A DNA stretch of 64,000 nt from Ensifer adhaerens (GTDB lineage Bacteria; Pseudomonadota; Alphaproteobacteria; Rhizobiales; Rhizobiaceae): positions 124,001 to 188,000 of the forward strand of contig NZ_LGAP01000007.1 in NCBI RefSeq assembly GCF_001270265.1, in the 5' to 3' direction. Position 1 is the first letter of the stretch. Each line of letters starts with the position of its first letter. A program made the position numbers and the translations under genes. Positions 17,964-26,922 of this stretch are shown here, piece by piece. The notes beneath the pieces are model-generated. The model saw only the letters and a list, made by a program, of their open reading frames with translations. It did no database searches and was not told where the DNA came from.

Positions 17964-18893
17964 ATGATGAAGTCCAGCCTTGAACACCTGCCTGATGCCA
18001 AGAGGCGGGAACTCGCGCGTGCGGTCGAAATCCTGCGCGAGGAGTTCGAGGATGCGTTGAAAGAGGGCACGGCCGAATTCAAGAAAAAGGGGCGGATCCT
18101 CAAGGTCATTCTGTTCGGTTCGTTCGCCCGCGGCGACTGGGTTGACGAGCTGCACACGGCCAAGGGCTATCGCTCCGATTACGATCTGTTGGTGATCGTC
18201 AACAACCGCAAGCTCACCGACTTCGCCGCCTATTGGAACAACGCCGCCGACCGGTTGCTGAACGATCGGATGCTGAAGGGCATGCAGGTGTCGTTCATCG
18301 TGCATTCGCGACGGGAAGTGAACACAGAGCTTAGAGGCGGTCGGGACTTCTACTGCGACATTCGCAAGGAAGGCATCGTGCTTTACGAACTCGACAGCGA
18401 GCCACTGGCCGAGCCGCAGCCGATGTCAATCGAAGAGCAGTTCAAGGTTGCGCGAGGGCACTATGAAAGCCGCCTTCCGCATGCTGTCATCTTCATGAAG
18501 GGTGCCGATTTCTATTGGAAGGAAGGCCACACCAATCACGCAGCCTTCGAACTGCACCAAGCAATTGAGCACGCCTATTCAACCGTGCTTCTTGTGCTGA
18601 AGAACTACGGCCCACCGACGCACAATTTGCGTTCCCTACGTGGCTTTGCAGAAGAACTCGACCGGAGGCTGGCGGACGCATGGCCAAGTGAACAGCAGCG
18701 GTACGTAGCTTGGTTCAACACCATTAATGAAGCCTATGTGAAGGCACGATACTCCAAGCATTATCGGATAAGCGATGAGGCACTCACCTTCCTCGCCGAG
18801 CGCACTGCGGTTCTCCATGACCTTGTCAAAACCGTGTGCGAAGACCAGCTGGCAAGGTTAGCCAGCGAAATTGCCAGACGAGATCAGAATTGA
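17964..18893 (+). CDS. nucleotidyltransferase (MNT) fused to a HEPN domain
   Basis: About 309 residues from ATG 17964; a TTG at 17958 and ATG 17967 are alternatives. Residues about 45-140 form a pol-beta nucleotidyltransferase fold: LFGSFARGDW followed by the metal pair in RSDYDLLVIVN, with a third candidate acidic residue downstream. Residues about 165-300 form a HEPN domain (HYESRLPHAVIFMKGADFYW, AAFELHQAIEHAYSTVLLVL, KARYSKHYRIS). In split MNT-HEPN toxin-antitoxin pairs the MNT protein inactivates HEPN RNase by nucleotidylation. Here both sit in one chain, and the canonical RX4-6H RNase motif is not evident (RYSKH has three residues between). The role is unknown. It stands alone among decayed genes. 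Confidence 0.85.
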   Translation: MMKSSLEHLPDAKRRELARAVEILREEFEDALKEGTAEFKKKGRILKVILFGSFARGDWVDELHTAKGYRSDYDLLVIVNNRKLTDFAAYWNNAADRLLNDRMLKGMQVSFIVHSRREVNTELRGGRDFYCDIRKEGIVLYELDSEPLAEPQPMSIEEQFKVARGHYESRLPHAVIFMKGADFYWKEGHTNHAAFELHQAIEHAYSTVLLVLKNYGPPTHNLRSLRGFAEELDRRLADAWPSEQQRYVAWFNTINEAYVKARYSKHYRISDEALTFLAERTAVLHDLVKTVCEDQLARLASEIARRDQN

Positions 18894-19259
18894 ATGAGTG
18901 GCGACTGTGATTTGCCTGATCCGCTCGCCAGGCCGGACAGGGGATGGGCCCCTGAGGTGGCTCTGGAACCACCCCTCGATCAAGCGGAGCGGCTTGCCGG
19001 GCCTAGTCTTCCCGGATCCCGGCCGGTGGCCGTCGCTATGCTGATCCTCCGAGGCGAGGCTTTAACCGGCCAAGCCGCGCGCGAACGGGCTCTGGCAGCG
19101 TTGCTGCCGGCGCCTGGTGTGCTCATTTTTCGCAAGCGCGCCGCGGAGCGGCGACCACGACATGATCAGTGTCAAACAGCGCTGCCGCTCCCAACTGAAA
19201 AATGCCGCTCGCCTGATTTAGCGCGGCTGATTGTTCCGATTGAGCTGGGGAAGCCCGGA
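18894..19259. other. gene-poor stretch with one copy of a 27-bp repeat
   Basis: A 166-codon plus-strand frame exists but is low-complexity and partly opposite the nodT-like remnant, so it is not called. The stretch contains the dispersed repeat at 18980-19006. Confidence 0.45.
18980..19006 (+). repeat. 27-bp dispersed direct repeat, copy 1
   Basis: The 27 bases beginning TCAAGCGGAGCGGCTTG and ending GGGCCTAG occur identically at 28322-28348. In one frame both copies encode KRSGLPGL, and preceding bases are also similar. It is probably a trace of a common mobile or plasmid sequence carried in two places. Confidence 0.7.
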
Positions 19260-19765
19260 TCATGTCCGCACTTCCTCCGCTACGTTCAGCCCAGACCGCG
19301 CCCCTTCGATGCTGCGTCGCTTGCCACCGAACAGGTCGATCTCCCAGCTTGCATCGAAGCCGGATCGATACGTCGAAGACGTGTTGGCGCTTAAGTTCTC
19401 GCCAGCGGGTGTTCGAGACCTGTTGGGGAAGCTGCGCCGCTGCCTGTCGGAAGCAGATTGGCCGTTTCCTGGCGTAGGCTGGCGCGCGCTTCGCGCACGC
19501 GCGCCTTCGCCGCCACGACTGAGCGGTTGTTCTCGATCGCCTGGCTGACAAGCGCAGTCAACAGCGGATCGTTGAAACGGGTCCACCACTGCGACAGCTC
19601 GGCGGGTTGCGCGGCAATCTTGCCGGCATTGCCCGACCATGTCGCCGGTATCAGCAGGTTTGGCCGCTCGTAGTCAGGTCCGACGACACAGCCCGCGAGA
19701 AGCGATGTGTAGAGGACGGTGGATACCAGCTTGATGTGGAATCCGGGTGATCGTTGAGCATGATT
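19260..19765 (-). pseudogene. NodT-type outer-membrane efflux lipoprotein, frameshifted and truncated
   Basis: On the minus strand, a lipoprotein signal (LVSTVLYTSLLAGC) leads into VVGPDYERPNLLIPATWSG and ALVSQAIENNRSVVAAKARV, the start of an RND outer-membrane factor of the NodT family. Near 19430 the frame shifts; the continuation SGFDASWEIDLFGGKRRSIE is in another frame and stops at 19260 after EEVRT. The remaining two thirds of the protein are missing. No in-frame ATG precedes the signal sequence. It lies directly downstream of the permease and adaptor genes and was presumably their third operon partner. Confidence 0.8.
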
Positions 19766-19822
19766 TTTGCAGGCATCGGAACTCCGGCCGTGAATTTTCT
19801 CTGTGATGCGAAGGAGGGCACT

Positions 19823-19844
19823 CCCACCCCTCATGAGGGGTGGG
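19823..19844. terminator. 22-bp perfect palindrome over the RND permease stop codon
   Basis: The bases 19823-19844 form a perfect palindrome built on CCCACCCCTCA/TGAGGGGTGGG, and the permease TGA lies at its centre. It could fold into a strong RNA hairpin at the end of the coding region. No T-run follows, so intrinsic termination is doubtful; it may protect the mRNA end. Confidence 0.4.
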
Positions 19845-22800
19845 TGGCCTCAGCAGCGAGCGGCGCCGCGGCTGCGTCGTCCTCATGCTGCGGTCGCTTG
19901 ATACGCAGGACCTTGAGGACGAACACGAAGAAGACCGGCACGAAGAAGATCGCCAGCACCGTGGCCGAGATCATCCCGCCGAGAACGCCCGTACCGATGG
20001 CGTTCTGGCTGGCCGCGCTCGGACCCGTCGCGATTGCGAGCGGCACGACGCCTAGCGTGAAGGCGAGCGAGGTCATGATGATCGGGCGGAAGCGCAGGCG
20101 TGCCGCCTCCACGGCCGAGTCCAGCAGGCTGCGCCCGCTCGCATAATAGTCCTTGGCGAACTCCACGATCAGGATCGCGTTCTTGGCCGAAAGCCCGATG
20201 ATCGCGATCAGGCCGACCTTGAAGTAGATGTCGTTGGACATCCCCCGCAGCATGATGGCGAGCACGCAGCCGATGACGCCGAGCGGCACTACCAGGATGA
20301 CCGAGACCGGAATCGACCAGCTTTCGTAGAGCGCGGAAAGGAGCAGTACGACGAACAGGATGCTGAGCGCGAACAGGATCGGCGCCTGCGTGCTCGACTT
20401 GATCTCCTCGAGCGACAGGCCCGTCCATTCATAGCCGAACCCCTTCGGCAGTTCGGCGGCGAGGCGCTCCATCTCGGTGATGGCGTCACCCGACGAATAG
20501 CCCGGTGCCGGAGCGCCGGACAGGCGCACCGCCGGATAGCCGTTGTAGCCGATGATCTGTAGCGGCCCCTTCTGCCATTCGATGCTCGCGAAGGACGACA
20601 TCGGCACCATGCCGCCGTTACGGTTGCGCACGTTCAGCTTCATCAGGTCGTCGGTCTGAAGCCGGCTTTCGTCCTGGGCCTGCACGACGACGCGCTGCAT
20701 CCGCCCCGCGTTCGGGAAATCGTTGATGTAGGCGGAGCCGAGATTGGCGGTGATGGTGTCGTTGATGTCGGCGAAGGTGACGCCGAAGGTGTTGGCCTTC
20801 TTGCGGTCGATGGTCATGACAGCCTGCGCCGCGAAGGGCAGGCCCTCCGGCCGGATGCCGACGATCTTGCCGCCGGCGCCGGCCTTGCCCATCAGTTCGC
20901 CCGCCGCCTGCTGCAGCGCCGCCTGGCCGAGGCGGCCACGGTCCTGAAGGCGGAAGGTGAAGCCAGCGGAGGTGCCAAGCCCTTCGATCGGCGGCGGTGA
21001 CAGCGCGAACGACATCGCATCCTTCAGGCCGAAGAGCTGCATGTTGATGCGGTTCGAGATGTCTTGTGCCGCGTTGCCTGCACCACGCTCGGCCCAGTCC
21101 TTCAACGTAACGAACATGATCGCGGAGTTCGCGCCGTTGCCCGAGAAGCTGAAGCCCTGGATGGCGACGACATTGGCGACGCCGGGCTCGTCATTGAAGA
21201 ACCCTTCGATCTGTTCGAGCGTGGCGATCGTCCGGTTGCGGCTCGCTTCCGACGGGCCGAGGACGTCGACGATGATATAGCCCTGATCCTCATCAGGCGC
21301 GAAGGCGCTGGGAAGACGCACGTACATGTAGCCAAGCCCCAGGCAGAACGCGAGGTAGACGATCATGAGGCGGCCGGGCCGACGTGCCATGGCGGCAGCC
21401 GTGCCGGCATAGCCGTTCGTCAACCGGTCGAACTTGCGGTTGAACCAGCCGGCAAGACCCTTCTTCTCGTGAAGCCCGTGCGGGATCGGCTTGAGGAAGG
21501 TCGCACAAAGGGCTGGCGTCAGGGTCAGCGCCAGCATGGCCGAGAACAGGATCGACACAACCATGGTGATGCTGAACTGGCGGTAGATCACGCCGACGGA
21601 GCCGGGGAAGAAGGCCATCGGAATGAACACGCAGGAGAGCACCAGCGTGATGCCGACGATCGCGCCGGTGATCTGGCCCATGGCTTTGATCGTCGCCGCC
21701 TTCGGCGACAGGCCTTCTTCGGCCATGATGCGCTCGACGTTCTCGACGACGACGATGGCGTCGTCGACCAGGATGCCGATTGCGAGCACCATCGCGAACA
21801 TGGTGAGCACGTTGATGGAGAAGCCCGTCGCCATCATGATGGCGCAGGTCCCGAGCAGCGCGATCGGCACGACGATCGTCGGGATGAGCGTGTAGCGGAC
21901 GTTCTGCAGGAACACGAACATCACGACGAAGACAAGCACCATTGCCTCGATCAGCGTGTGAACGACCTTCTCGATCGACGCCTCGACGAATGGGCTCGTG
22001 TCATAGGGGATGGTGTAGCTGATGCCTTCGGGGAAGAAGGCAGAGAGCTCCTCCATCTTCGCCTTGATGGCGGTCGCGACTGCCACGGCATTGCCGGACG
22101 ACGAGAGCTGGATGCCGACATTGGCGGCCGGCCGGCCATTCAGGCGGCTGGAGATGTTGTAGTTCTCCGCGCCGATCTCGATACGGGCGACATCCTTCAA
22201 GAGGACGGTCGAGCCGTCCGGATTGGCGCGCAGGACGATCTCGCCGAACGCTTCCGTATCGGCGAGCTGACCGTGAACGAGCACGGTGGCGGTCAGATCC
22301 TGATTGAGCGGATTGGGAGCCGCGCCGATCTGGCCGGCGGCAACCTGGGCATTCTGCGCGGCGATGGCGGCATTGATATCGGCGGCGCTGATATTGTAGC
22401 CGACCATCTTGTCGGGATCGACCCAGACGCGCATGGCGCGCTGTGCCGAGAACAACTGGGCACGGCCGACGCCGTCGATGCGGCGCAGCTCGCCCAGAAT
22501 GTTGCGGCTGAGATAGTCGCCGAGCGCGACCTGGTCGCGCCTGCCGTCGGTTGACGTCAGCGTAACGAAGAGCAGGAAGCCGGTGCTGGCCTCCTCGACG
22601 GTGACGCCCTGCTGGACGACCGCGCGGGGAAGGCGCGATTCGATGCGACGGATCGCGTTCTGCACGTCGACCGCAGCCAGCTTGATGTTGGTGCCGGACT
22701 CGAGCGTCACCGTGATCGAGACGGTGCCCGACGTGTCGGAGGTCGACTCGAAATACTGGAGATCGGGAACGCTGTTCAGCTCCTCCTCGATCAGACGCGT

Positions 22801-22983
22801 GACGCCTTGATAGAGGTCGGTCGGGGACGCGCCGGGATAGGTGGCGGTGAGGGTGAGTTGCGGCGGGGCGACCTTCGGATACTGCGAGATCGGCAGGAAG
22901 GGCAGCGCGATCAGGCCGCCGATCGCGAGGAATATCGCGATCACCCAGGCCATGATGGGGCGATTGATGAAATAAGTCGACAT
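19831..22983 (-). CDS. RND multidrug efflux permease (HAE1/AcrB family)
   Basis: The 1050-residue inner-membrane pump starts at ATG 22983 (MSTYFINRPIMAWVIAIFLA); the 49-codon upstream extension covers the adaptor's end and is not native. Typical features are seen throughout: the N-terminal helix, porter domain text (ATYPGASPTDLYQGVTRLIE), the TM4 proton-relay pair in LAIGILVDDAIVVVENVERI, and the TM10 Lys in GLIAIIGLSAKNAILIVEFA. Length equals that of AcrB/MexB. It should export hydrophobic drugs or plant compounds, powered by protons, with the adaptor encoded 11 bases upstream. The outer-membrane gene behind it is broken, so another chromosomal channel would be needed. Resemblance to rhizobial/agrobacterial AmeB or BepE types is general, not specific. 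Confidence 0.95.
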   Translation of the reverse strand: MSTYFINRPIMAWVIAIFLAIGGLIALPFLPISQYPKVAPPQLTLTATYPGASPTDLYQGVTRLIEEELNSVPDLQYFESTSDTSGTVSITVTLESGTNIKLAAVDVQNAIRRIESRLPRAVVQQGVTVEEASTGFLLFVTLTSTDGRRDQVALGDYLSRNILGELRRIDGVGRAQLFSAQRAMRVWVDPDKMVGYNISAADINAAIAAQNAQVAAGQIGAAPNPLNQDLTATVLVHGQLADTEAFGEIVLRANPDGSTVLLKDVARIEIGAENYNISSRLNGRPAANVGIQLSSSGNAVAVATAIKAKMEELSAFFPEGISYTIPYDTSPFVEASIEKVVHTLIEAMVLVFVVMFVFLQNVRYTLIPTIVVPIALLGTCAIMMATGFSINVLTMFAMVLAIGILVDDAIVVVENVERIMAEEGLSPKAATIKAMGQITGAIVGITLVLSCVFIPMAFFPGSVGVIYRQFSITMVVSILFSAMLALTLTPALCATFLKPIPHGLHEKKGLAGWFNRKFDRLTNGYAGTAAAMARRPGRLMIVYLAFCLGLGYMYVRLPSAFAPDEDQGYIIVDVLGPSEASRNRTIATLEQIEGFFNDEPGVANVVAIQGFSFSGNGANSAIMFVTLKDWAERGAGNAAQDISNRINMQLFGLKDAMSFALSPPPIEGLGTSAGFTFRLQDRGRLGQAALQQAAGELMGKAGAGGKIVGIRPEGLPFAAQAVMTIDRKKANTFGVTFADINDTITANLGSAYINDFPNAGRMQRVVVQAQDESRLQTDDLMKLNVRNRNGGMVPMSSFASIEWQKGPLQIIGYNGYPAVRLSGAPAPGYSSGDAITEMERLAAELPKGFGYEWTGLSLEEIKSSTQAPILFALSILFVVLLLSALYESWSIPVSVILVVPLGVIGCVLAIMLRGMSNDIYFKVGLIAIIGLSAKNAILIVEFAKDYYASGRSLLDSAVEAARLRFRPIIMTSLAFTLGVVPLAIATGPSAASQNAIGTGVLGGMISATVLAIFFVPVFFVFVLKVLRIKRPQHEDDAAAAPLAAEATHPS

Positions 22984-22994
22984 GGGTCCCCTGA

Positions 22995-24170
22995 TCACTT
23001 CTGTGCTGCGGTGGGTTGCTGGTCGGAAACCTTCAACGGCTCCGGCGTCACTTTGCCGCCCGGCTGGGCCTTCATGACACCATCCACGATCACGCGGTCT
23101 CCGGGTTTCAGGCCGTCCTCGACGATCCAATTGCCGCTGGTGACGCGTCCGAGCTTGACGTCACGTGCTTCAACGGTGTCGCCGTCGCCAACAACGAAGA
23201 CCTGTGCGGCGCCCTCCATGGTGCGATTGATGGCTCGCTGGGGCACAACGATCGCATTACGGCGAACGGCCTGCTCGACCCGTACCCGCACATAGAGGCC
23301 GGGAAGAAGGTCGCCCTTCGGATTCGGGAATTCGCCGCGCAGCGTGACCTGACCCGTCGTCGCATCGACCCCGGCGCTGGAGAACAGAAGACGCCCTTCG
23401 TGCCCATAGACACTTCCGTCATCGAAAACGAGCTGGACGCTAATCTGGCCCGGAGCCGGGCTGTCGAGCAGACCTTGTTCGACAGCGCGCTTCAGCTTGA
23501 GCAGTTCTGCGGCCGGCTGGGTGAAATCGGCGTATACCGGGTCGATTTGTTGGATCAATGCGAGGTTCTGTGTGCCATCCGCAACGACGAGCGCACCCTC
23601 GGTGATCAGGGCGCCGCCGATGACGCCTGTAATCGGCGCGCGTACTTCGGTGTATCCCAGATTGATTTTGGCTTCCTTGAGCACAGCTTTCGAAGCAGCA
23701 ACATCAGCCTCGGCCTGCTTGACTGTGACTTCGGCCGTTTCGTACTCGACGCCGCTGGCTATATTGCGCTCGCGCAATGTAAGCTGGCGCTTAAGTTGCT
23801 GGCGGGAATTTGCCAGCGTGGCTTCAGCCCTCTGAAGCGCCGCTTCCGCACTTTCGACCCGTACGCGGAACAGTTCTGGATTGATGCGATAGAGAACGTC
23901 GCCCTCCTTGACGAGTGCGCCCTGTTCGAAAACCCGCTCAAGCAGAATTCCGGACACGCGGGCGCGAACTTCCGAAATACGGGTTGCCGCGACACGACCT
24001 GGGAGCTCATTGAGGACGGGTACGGCTTGCTCGGCGACTGTAAGCACACCAACCGTGGCCGGTGCAGCGTCGTCGCCCCACTGCGCAAAGGTAACGCTGT
24101 TTGCCGCAAGAAAAATGCCTCCGGCCGCCAAGCAGGCACGGGAGCGGTTACTGATCTTATTCAGTTTCAT
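22995..24170 (-). CDS. RND efflux periplasmic adaptor (membrane fusion protein)
   Basis: The 391-residue protein starts at ATG 24170 (MKLNKISNRSRACLAAGG); a GTG four codons upstream is possible. A signal sequence is followed by the adaptor layout: beta-barrel and lipoyl halves (PGRVAATRISEVRARVSGIL, then VLYRINPELF), an alpha-hairpin with coiled-coil character (AEATLANSRQQLKRQLTLRE, EADVAASKAVLKEAKINLGY), the second lipoyl half (TEVRAPITGVIGGALITEGA) and membrane-proximal domain (VVPQRAINRTMEGAAQVFVV). No lipobox Cys is evident. Eleven bases separate it from the permease gene, so the two are co-transcribed. Confidence 0.95.
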   Translation of the reverse strand: MKLNKISNRSRACLAAGGIFLAANSVTFAQWGDDAAPATVGVLTVAEQAVPVLNELPGRVAATRISEVRARVSGILLERVFEQGALVKEGDVLYRINPELFRVRVESAEAALQRAEATLANSRQQLKRQLTLRERNIASGVEYETAEVTVKQAEADVAASKAVLKEAKINLGYTEVRAPITGVIGGALITEGALVVADGTQNLALIQQIDPVYADFTQPAAELLKLKRAVEQGLLDSPAPGQISVQLVFDDGSVYGHEGRLLFSSAGVDATTGQVTLRGEFPNPKGDLLPGLYVRVRVEQAVRRNAIVVPQRAINRTMEGAAQVFVVGDGDTVEARDVKLGRVTSGNWIVEDGLKPGDRVIVDGVMKAQPGGKVTPEPLKVSDQQPTAAQK

Positions 24171-24285
24171 AATTCCGATCACTAAAGTTCAGCCACGGAG
24201 CCCTATTGAGGCTTCCGAAAGCAGGATTTAACTGGGAAAGGGAGGTTCGACGCGCCGGCGGGACGAGCGACCGGCTACGAGTCAT

Positions 24286-24310
24286 TAAGGCGTTTCGGCA
24301 AAACGCCTTA
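24286..24310. promoter_or_regulatory. perfect 10-bp inverted repeat upstream of the RND operon
   Basis: TAAGGCGTTT-CGGCA-AAACGCCTTA lies about 115 bases upstream of the adaptor start. It could be a regulator site or a hairpin ending an upstream transcript; the sequence does not decide. Confidence 0.45.
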
Positions 24311-24442
24311 GCCTGCATCTTAAACTATTGGTGATCTTTGCCGACATCTTCGCTTCTACCCTCTTCATTGAAGAGGCGCGTGGCTTCGCGACAGAATCCA
24401 TGCGCCTCAAAAGGCGCCGTAGACTCGCGAAAGCGATTGATA

Positions 24443-24463
24443 CTCACTATGAACTATAGTGAG
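24443..24463. promoter_or_regulatory. TetR-operator-like palindrome upstream of the RND operon
   Basis: CTCACTAT-GAACT-ATAGTGAG is a perfect 8-bp inverted repeat with 5-base spacer, 21 bp in all, the size and form of operators used by TetR-family efflux repressors. It is about 270 bases from the adaptor start. No repressor gene is present in the window near it. Confidence 0.5.
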
Positions 24464-25145
24464 CGCCGGACCACTACCCGGCCGACCATTATCGGCAACG
24501 CTCGCCTTAAACGTCAAATTTTGGGGGTTTGCAAGGAGTTTTTATCGGGCGGGGCCTGTTGAGAGAGAAATAAAGGAACTCCATTGTGGAAATAAGCAGA
24601 CTTCATGAATAAAATAGTGCGTAATTCGCATTATTTCTGTGCTTAATAAAGTAAAACTTAAGAGATATATGAAATGACTTGGAATATATCTCGGTTTATC
24701 AGAATTTTTTAACAGTTTAATGCCGCTGGTGATCGTTGCAGCACGGCTCTTGCTGACTATATCCTGGGCATAACCAAGGCCAACTTTGCGGTTTTCGGTG
24801 CGATTGTAAACGCGAGCAGCGCTATGGCGGATCGCAGCTGACGGTTTCGTCCGAGCGTCAGCGGATCATGCTGTCGCTTGGCAGGTAAATGTGAGAATGC
24901 GGCTGTTTCAGTTCGATTGGAAAGTCGCCGGTATGGAAAATGGCGATCCCACCCGTTGGGAAACGGGCTTCCCAAAGTAGGGGCGAAAACCGACCAGATA
25001 AGGATCGTAGACCATATAGCGCTAGTTGTGACACAGCACAATTAACGCACATAAGGGTACCCCTTCAGCTTTCCATACCCCCCAACAGCCCGGCTCATTG
25101 AAAGCCGGTATGCGCTTGCGTATCTTCTTTGCAACCGAAGGAGAT

Positions 25146-25838
25146 TTAAACCATGAGCGCAACGCCTAGCCCATCCATCACCGGCCGTGATTGCCGGTCG
25201 TTGTTGCGCAGAAAAACGGCAAATCGGCTAACCCGCTCGACGAGCGACGTCACATTCGCCTTTCCGAACTTCTTGCGGAATTGAATGAGATCGCATTCCC
25301 AATGGCCGAACTGCTTGCGCGCAGCAACGGTGTCGGGACGGTAGAGAATGTTGACATCCGGGCTGAACCGCCGGCCATGACGACGCTTGGCATGACGCGG
25401 CCGACGTCTGGCGCGGTGCTCCGGCAGATGCCGCCAGAGCTTGATCGCATGCCCATCCGCCGAATAGGCAAACTTGTAGATCGTCTCATGGCTGACAGAA
25501 ACCGGATGGCGCTCCAACTGCAGCCGACCGGCAATTTGCTGCGGCGACCAGCCATGCATGATGCGCTCAATCACCGATTGGCGCAGATGCGAGAACCGGG
25601 CAAGCTTGCGCAGCTTGGCGCGCCGTTCTCGAGCCATATCATTGGCCGTCACGCAGTAGTAGCCGTTGAGGTCCGGCATCTTCTCATCCACAAACGCATT
25701 GCGTCGGAGTTCGCGGAAAATGGTCGAGCGATGTCGGTGTAGTTTCTCGGCAATTACGTCAACGCTGATGCCAGTCGATCGCCAGCGGGCAATCTTGCGG
25801 CGTTCATCCATATCGATCTGGGAGTAGGTGCGCTTCAT
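25146..25838 (-). pseudogene. IS30-family transposase, 3' truncated
   Basis: The frame starts MKRTYSQIDMDERRKIARWR, with the IS30 helix-turn-helix (VIAEKLHRHRSTIFRELRRN) and the start of the DDE domain (FGHWECDLIQFRKKFGKANV, TSLVERVSRFAVFLRNNDRQ). It ends after RPVMDGLGVALMV with a stop read from adjoining DNA. About the last 100 residues, with the second and third catalytic acids, are missing. A full IS30 transposase has about 320-380 residues; this one has 230. The junction at about 25170 abuts the start of an unrelated plus-strand gene. Confidence 0.85.
25153..25171 (+). pseudogene. 5' stub of a gene cut off by an IS30 remnant
   Basis: ATG 25153 is preceded by a strong Shine-Dalgarno (GAAGGAGATTTAAACC) and reads MSATPS before the sequence enters the IS30 remnant at about 25168-25171. 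Upstream lies CCATACCCCCC (25074-25084), a C-tract of the kind bound by CsoR/RcnR/FrmR-type regulators. The rest of the gene is missing on the other side of the IS remnant. Its identity is unknown. Confidence 0.45.
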
Positions 25839-25954
25839 GTCACGTTCCTTGCAGGCGACAAACCGTTGTTATCTACTGCAAGTCGCACTTCATCCTTGAA
25901 CCCAACCAGTCAGGCGCAAAAGCAAAACAAAACTCGGGAGTTTCGCGACATGGT

Positions 25955-26845
25955 CTAGCCTTGAGCCAAGGCCTCAACGCTCTTTTGTCGCCGCTTCGAT
26001 TTCGTCAGAACATCAAAGATCACCGCTCCCATGACCAGGCCGCCACCAGCCCACGTGGCCCAGGCGGGAAACTCCCCGAAGGCCAGCCACACCCAAAGCG
26101 GCGCGAGTGGGTTTTCCATGCTGCCTATCAGGGCGGAACGCGTGGCCGAGATCAGCCGCGTTCCGATCGTCATCAGCAGCAGGCCGAGACCGAACTGGAC
26201 GGCTCCGAATAGCACAAGGTCTAACATGACCGGGGCTGCCACCTGCATGGGCTGAGCGAATGGCAGAGCCACAAACGCGCAGAGAAAGGCCGACAATGAG
26301 GCGGCCGGGAGCATGGAAGCATGCCGGTTCTTGCGGATGATGACCATCATTGCGGCATAAGATAGCGCCATCGTTGTCGCGAAGGCGTAGCCTGCCAGAT
26401 AGTCGCTCGAAGCTTGCGGATTGACGATGATCATCACCCCAACCAGGGCTGTGAAGCTTGCCGCCCATGTCGCCCATTCTTCCCGCTCGCCCGCGAAGAC
26501 AAGGGCGAGCGTGGCGGTCATGAACGGAATTGCGGCGTGGATTGTCATCACGTCTGCCACCGGGGCCAGGCGAAGGGCATTGATAAAGCAGATGGTCGCG
26601 ACAGTGGATAGGATCATGACCCAGAAGCCAGCCATCCCCATGGCCCGGATCGCCCCCCACAGGTCTTTCCGGTAACGCCAGACCACATAAGCGCCGATGA
26701 ACAGCCCGCCGAAGATCCCGCGCCAGAACAGGACCGTCCAGACATCGAGCGTGATGAGCCGGGTGAAATACCCGGAAAGGCTATAGGCGATCGCAGAGCC
26801 TATAATCAGCAGTGTGCCGAGCCATTTGTTTTGATCATCTTCCAT
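25955..26845 (-). CDS. EamA/DMT-family inner-membrane transporter
   Basis: The 296-residue product has about ten hydrophobic helices in two EamA repeats (first: LLIIGSAIAYSLSGYFTRLI ... LALVFAGERE; second: GYAFATTMALSYAAMMVIIR ... GSMENPLAPLWVWLAFGEFP). The motif 'E.P..PLW...FGE.P' near the end of the second repeat is typical of drug/metabolite exporters. The substrate cannot be read from the sequence. It is divergent from a WYL-type regulator gene with a 77-bp shared promoter region that contains two inverted repeats, so that regulator probably controls it. Confidence 0.9.
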   Translation of the reverse strand: MEDDQNKWLGTLLIIGSAIAYSLSGYFTRLITLDVWTVLFWRGIFGGLFIGAYVVWRYRKDLWGAIRAMGMAGFWVMILSTVATICFINALRLAPVADVMTIHAAIPFMTATLALVFAGEREEWATWAASFTALVGVMIIVNPQASSDYLAGYAFATTMALSYAAMMVIIRKNRHASMLPAASLSAFLCAFVALPFAQPMQVAAPVMLDLVLFGAVQFGLGLLLMTIGTRLISATRSALIGSMENPLAPLWVWLAFGEFPAWATWAGGGLVMGAVIFDVLTKSKRRQKSVEALAQG

Positions 26846-26851
26846 TGCAGC

Positions 26852-26904
26852 CCCCTTGCATCCGGAGCTTTGTACTCCGATGCTACTGACACCGTTTTGT
26901 CAGT
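26852..26904. promoter_or_regulatory. two inverted repeats in the EamA/WYL divergent promoter
   Basis: ACTGACA-CCGTTT-TGTCAGT (26885-26904) is a perfect 7-bp inverted repeat. Next to it, GCATCCGGAG ... CTCCGATGC (about 26858-26883) is nearly perfect. Both lie between the two divergent start codons, the right place for sites of the WYL regulator. Confidence 0.55.
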
Positions 26905-26922
26905 GGTGTTTGGAGCCTGCGC

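Larger units (their letters stand above)
24171..25152. other. long intergenic region upstream of the RND operon
   Basis: Holds the promoter of the adaptor-permease operon and two perfect inverted repeats (listed separately). The expected divergent TetR-type repressor gene is absent. The part 24590-24720 is distinctly A+T-rich compared with its surroundings, suggesting foreign origin. From about 24730 on, only unconvincing short frames occur. Confidence 0.55.

Noticed and set aside
17595-18305. 236-codon minus-strand frame
   Set aside because: Opposite the MNT-HEPN gene; no motifs; shadow.
18894-19394. 166-codon plus-strand frame following the MNT-HEPN gene
   Set aside because: Partly opposite the nodT-like remnant; Pro/Arg-rich without similarity.
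21064-22554. 496-codon plus-strand frame
   Set aside because: Lies opposite the RND permease; His/Asp/Gly/Arg-rich composition is the mirror of that gene.
24600-24720. A+T-rich patch considered as a small replication origin or phage attachment site
   Set aside because: No iterons, no DnaA-box cluster and no integrase or rep gene nearby.
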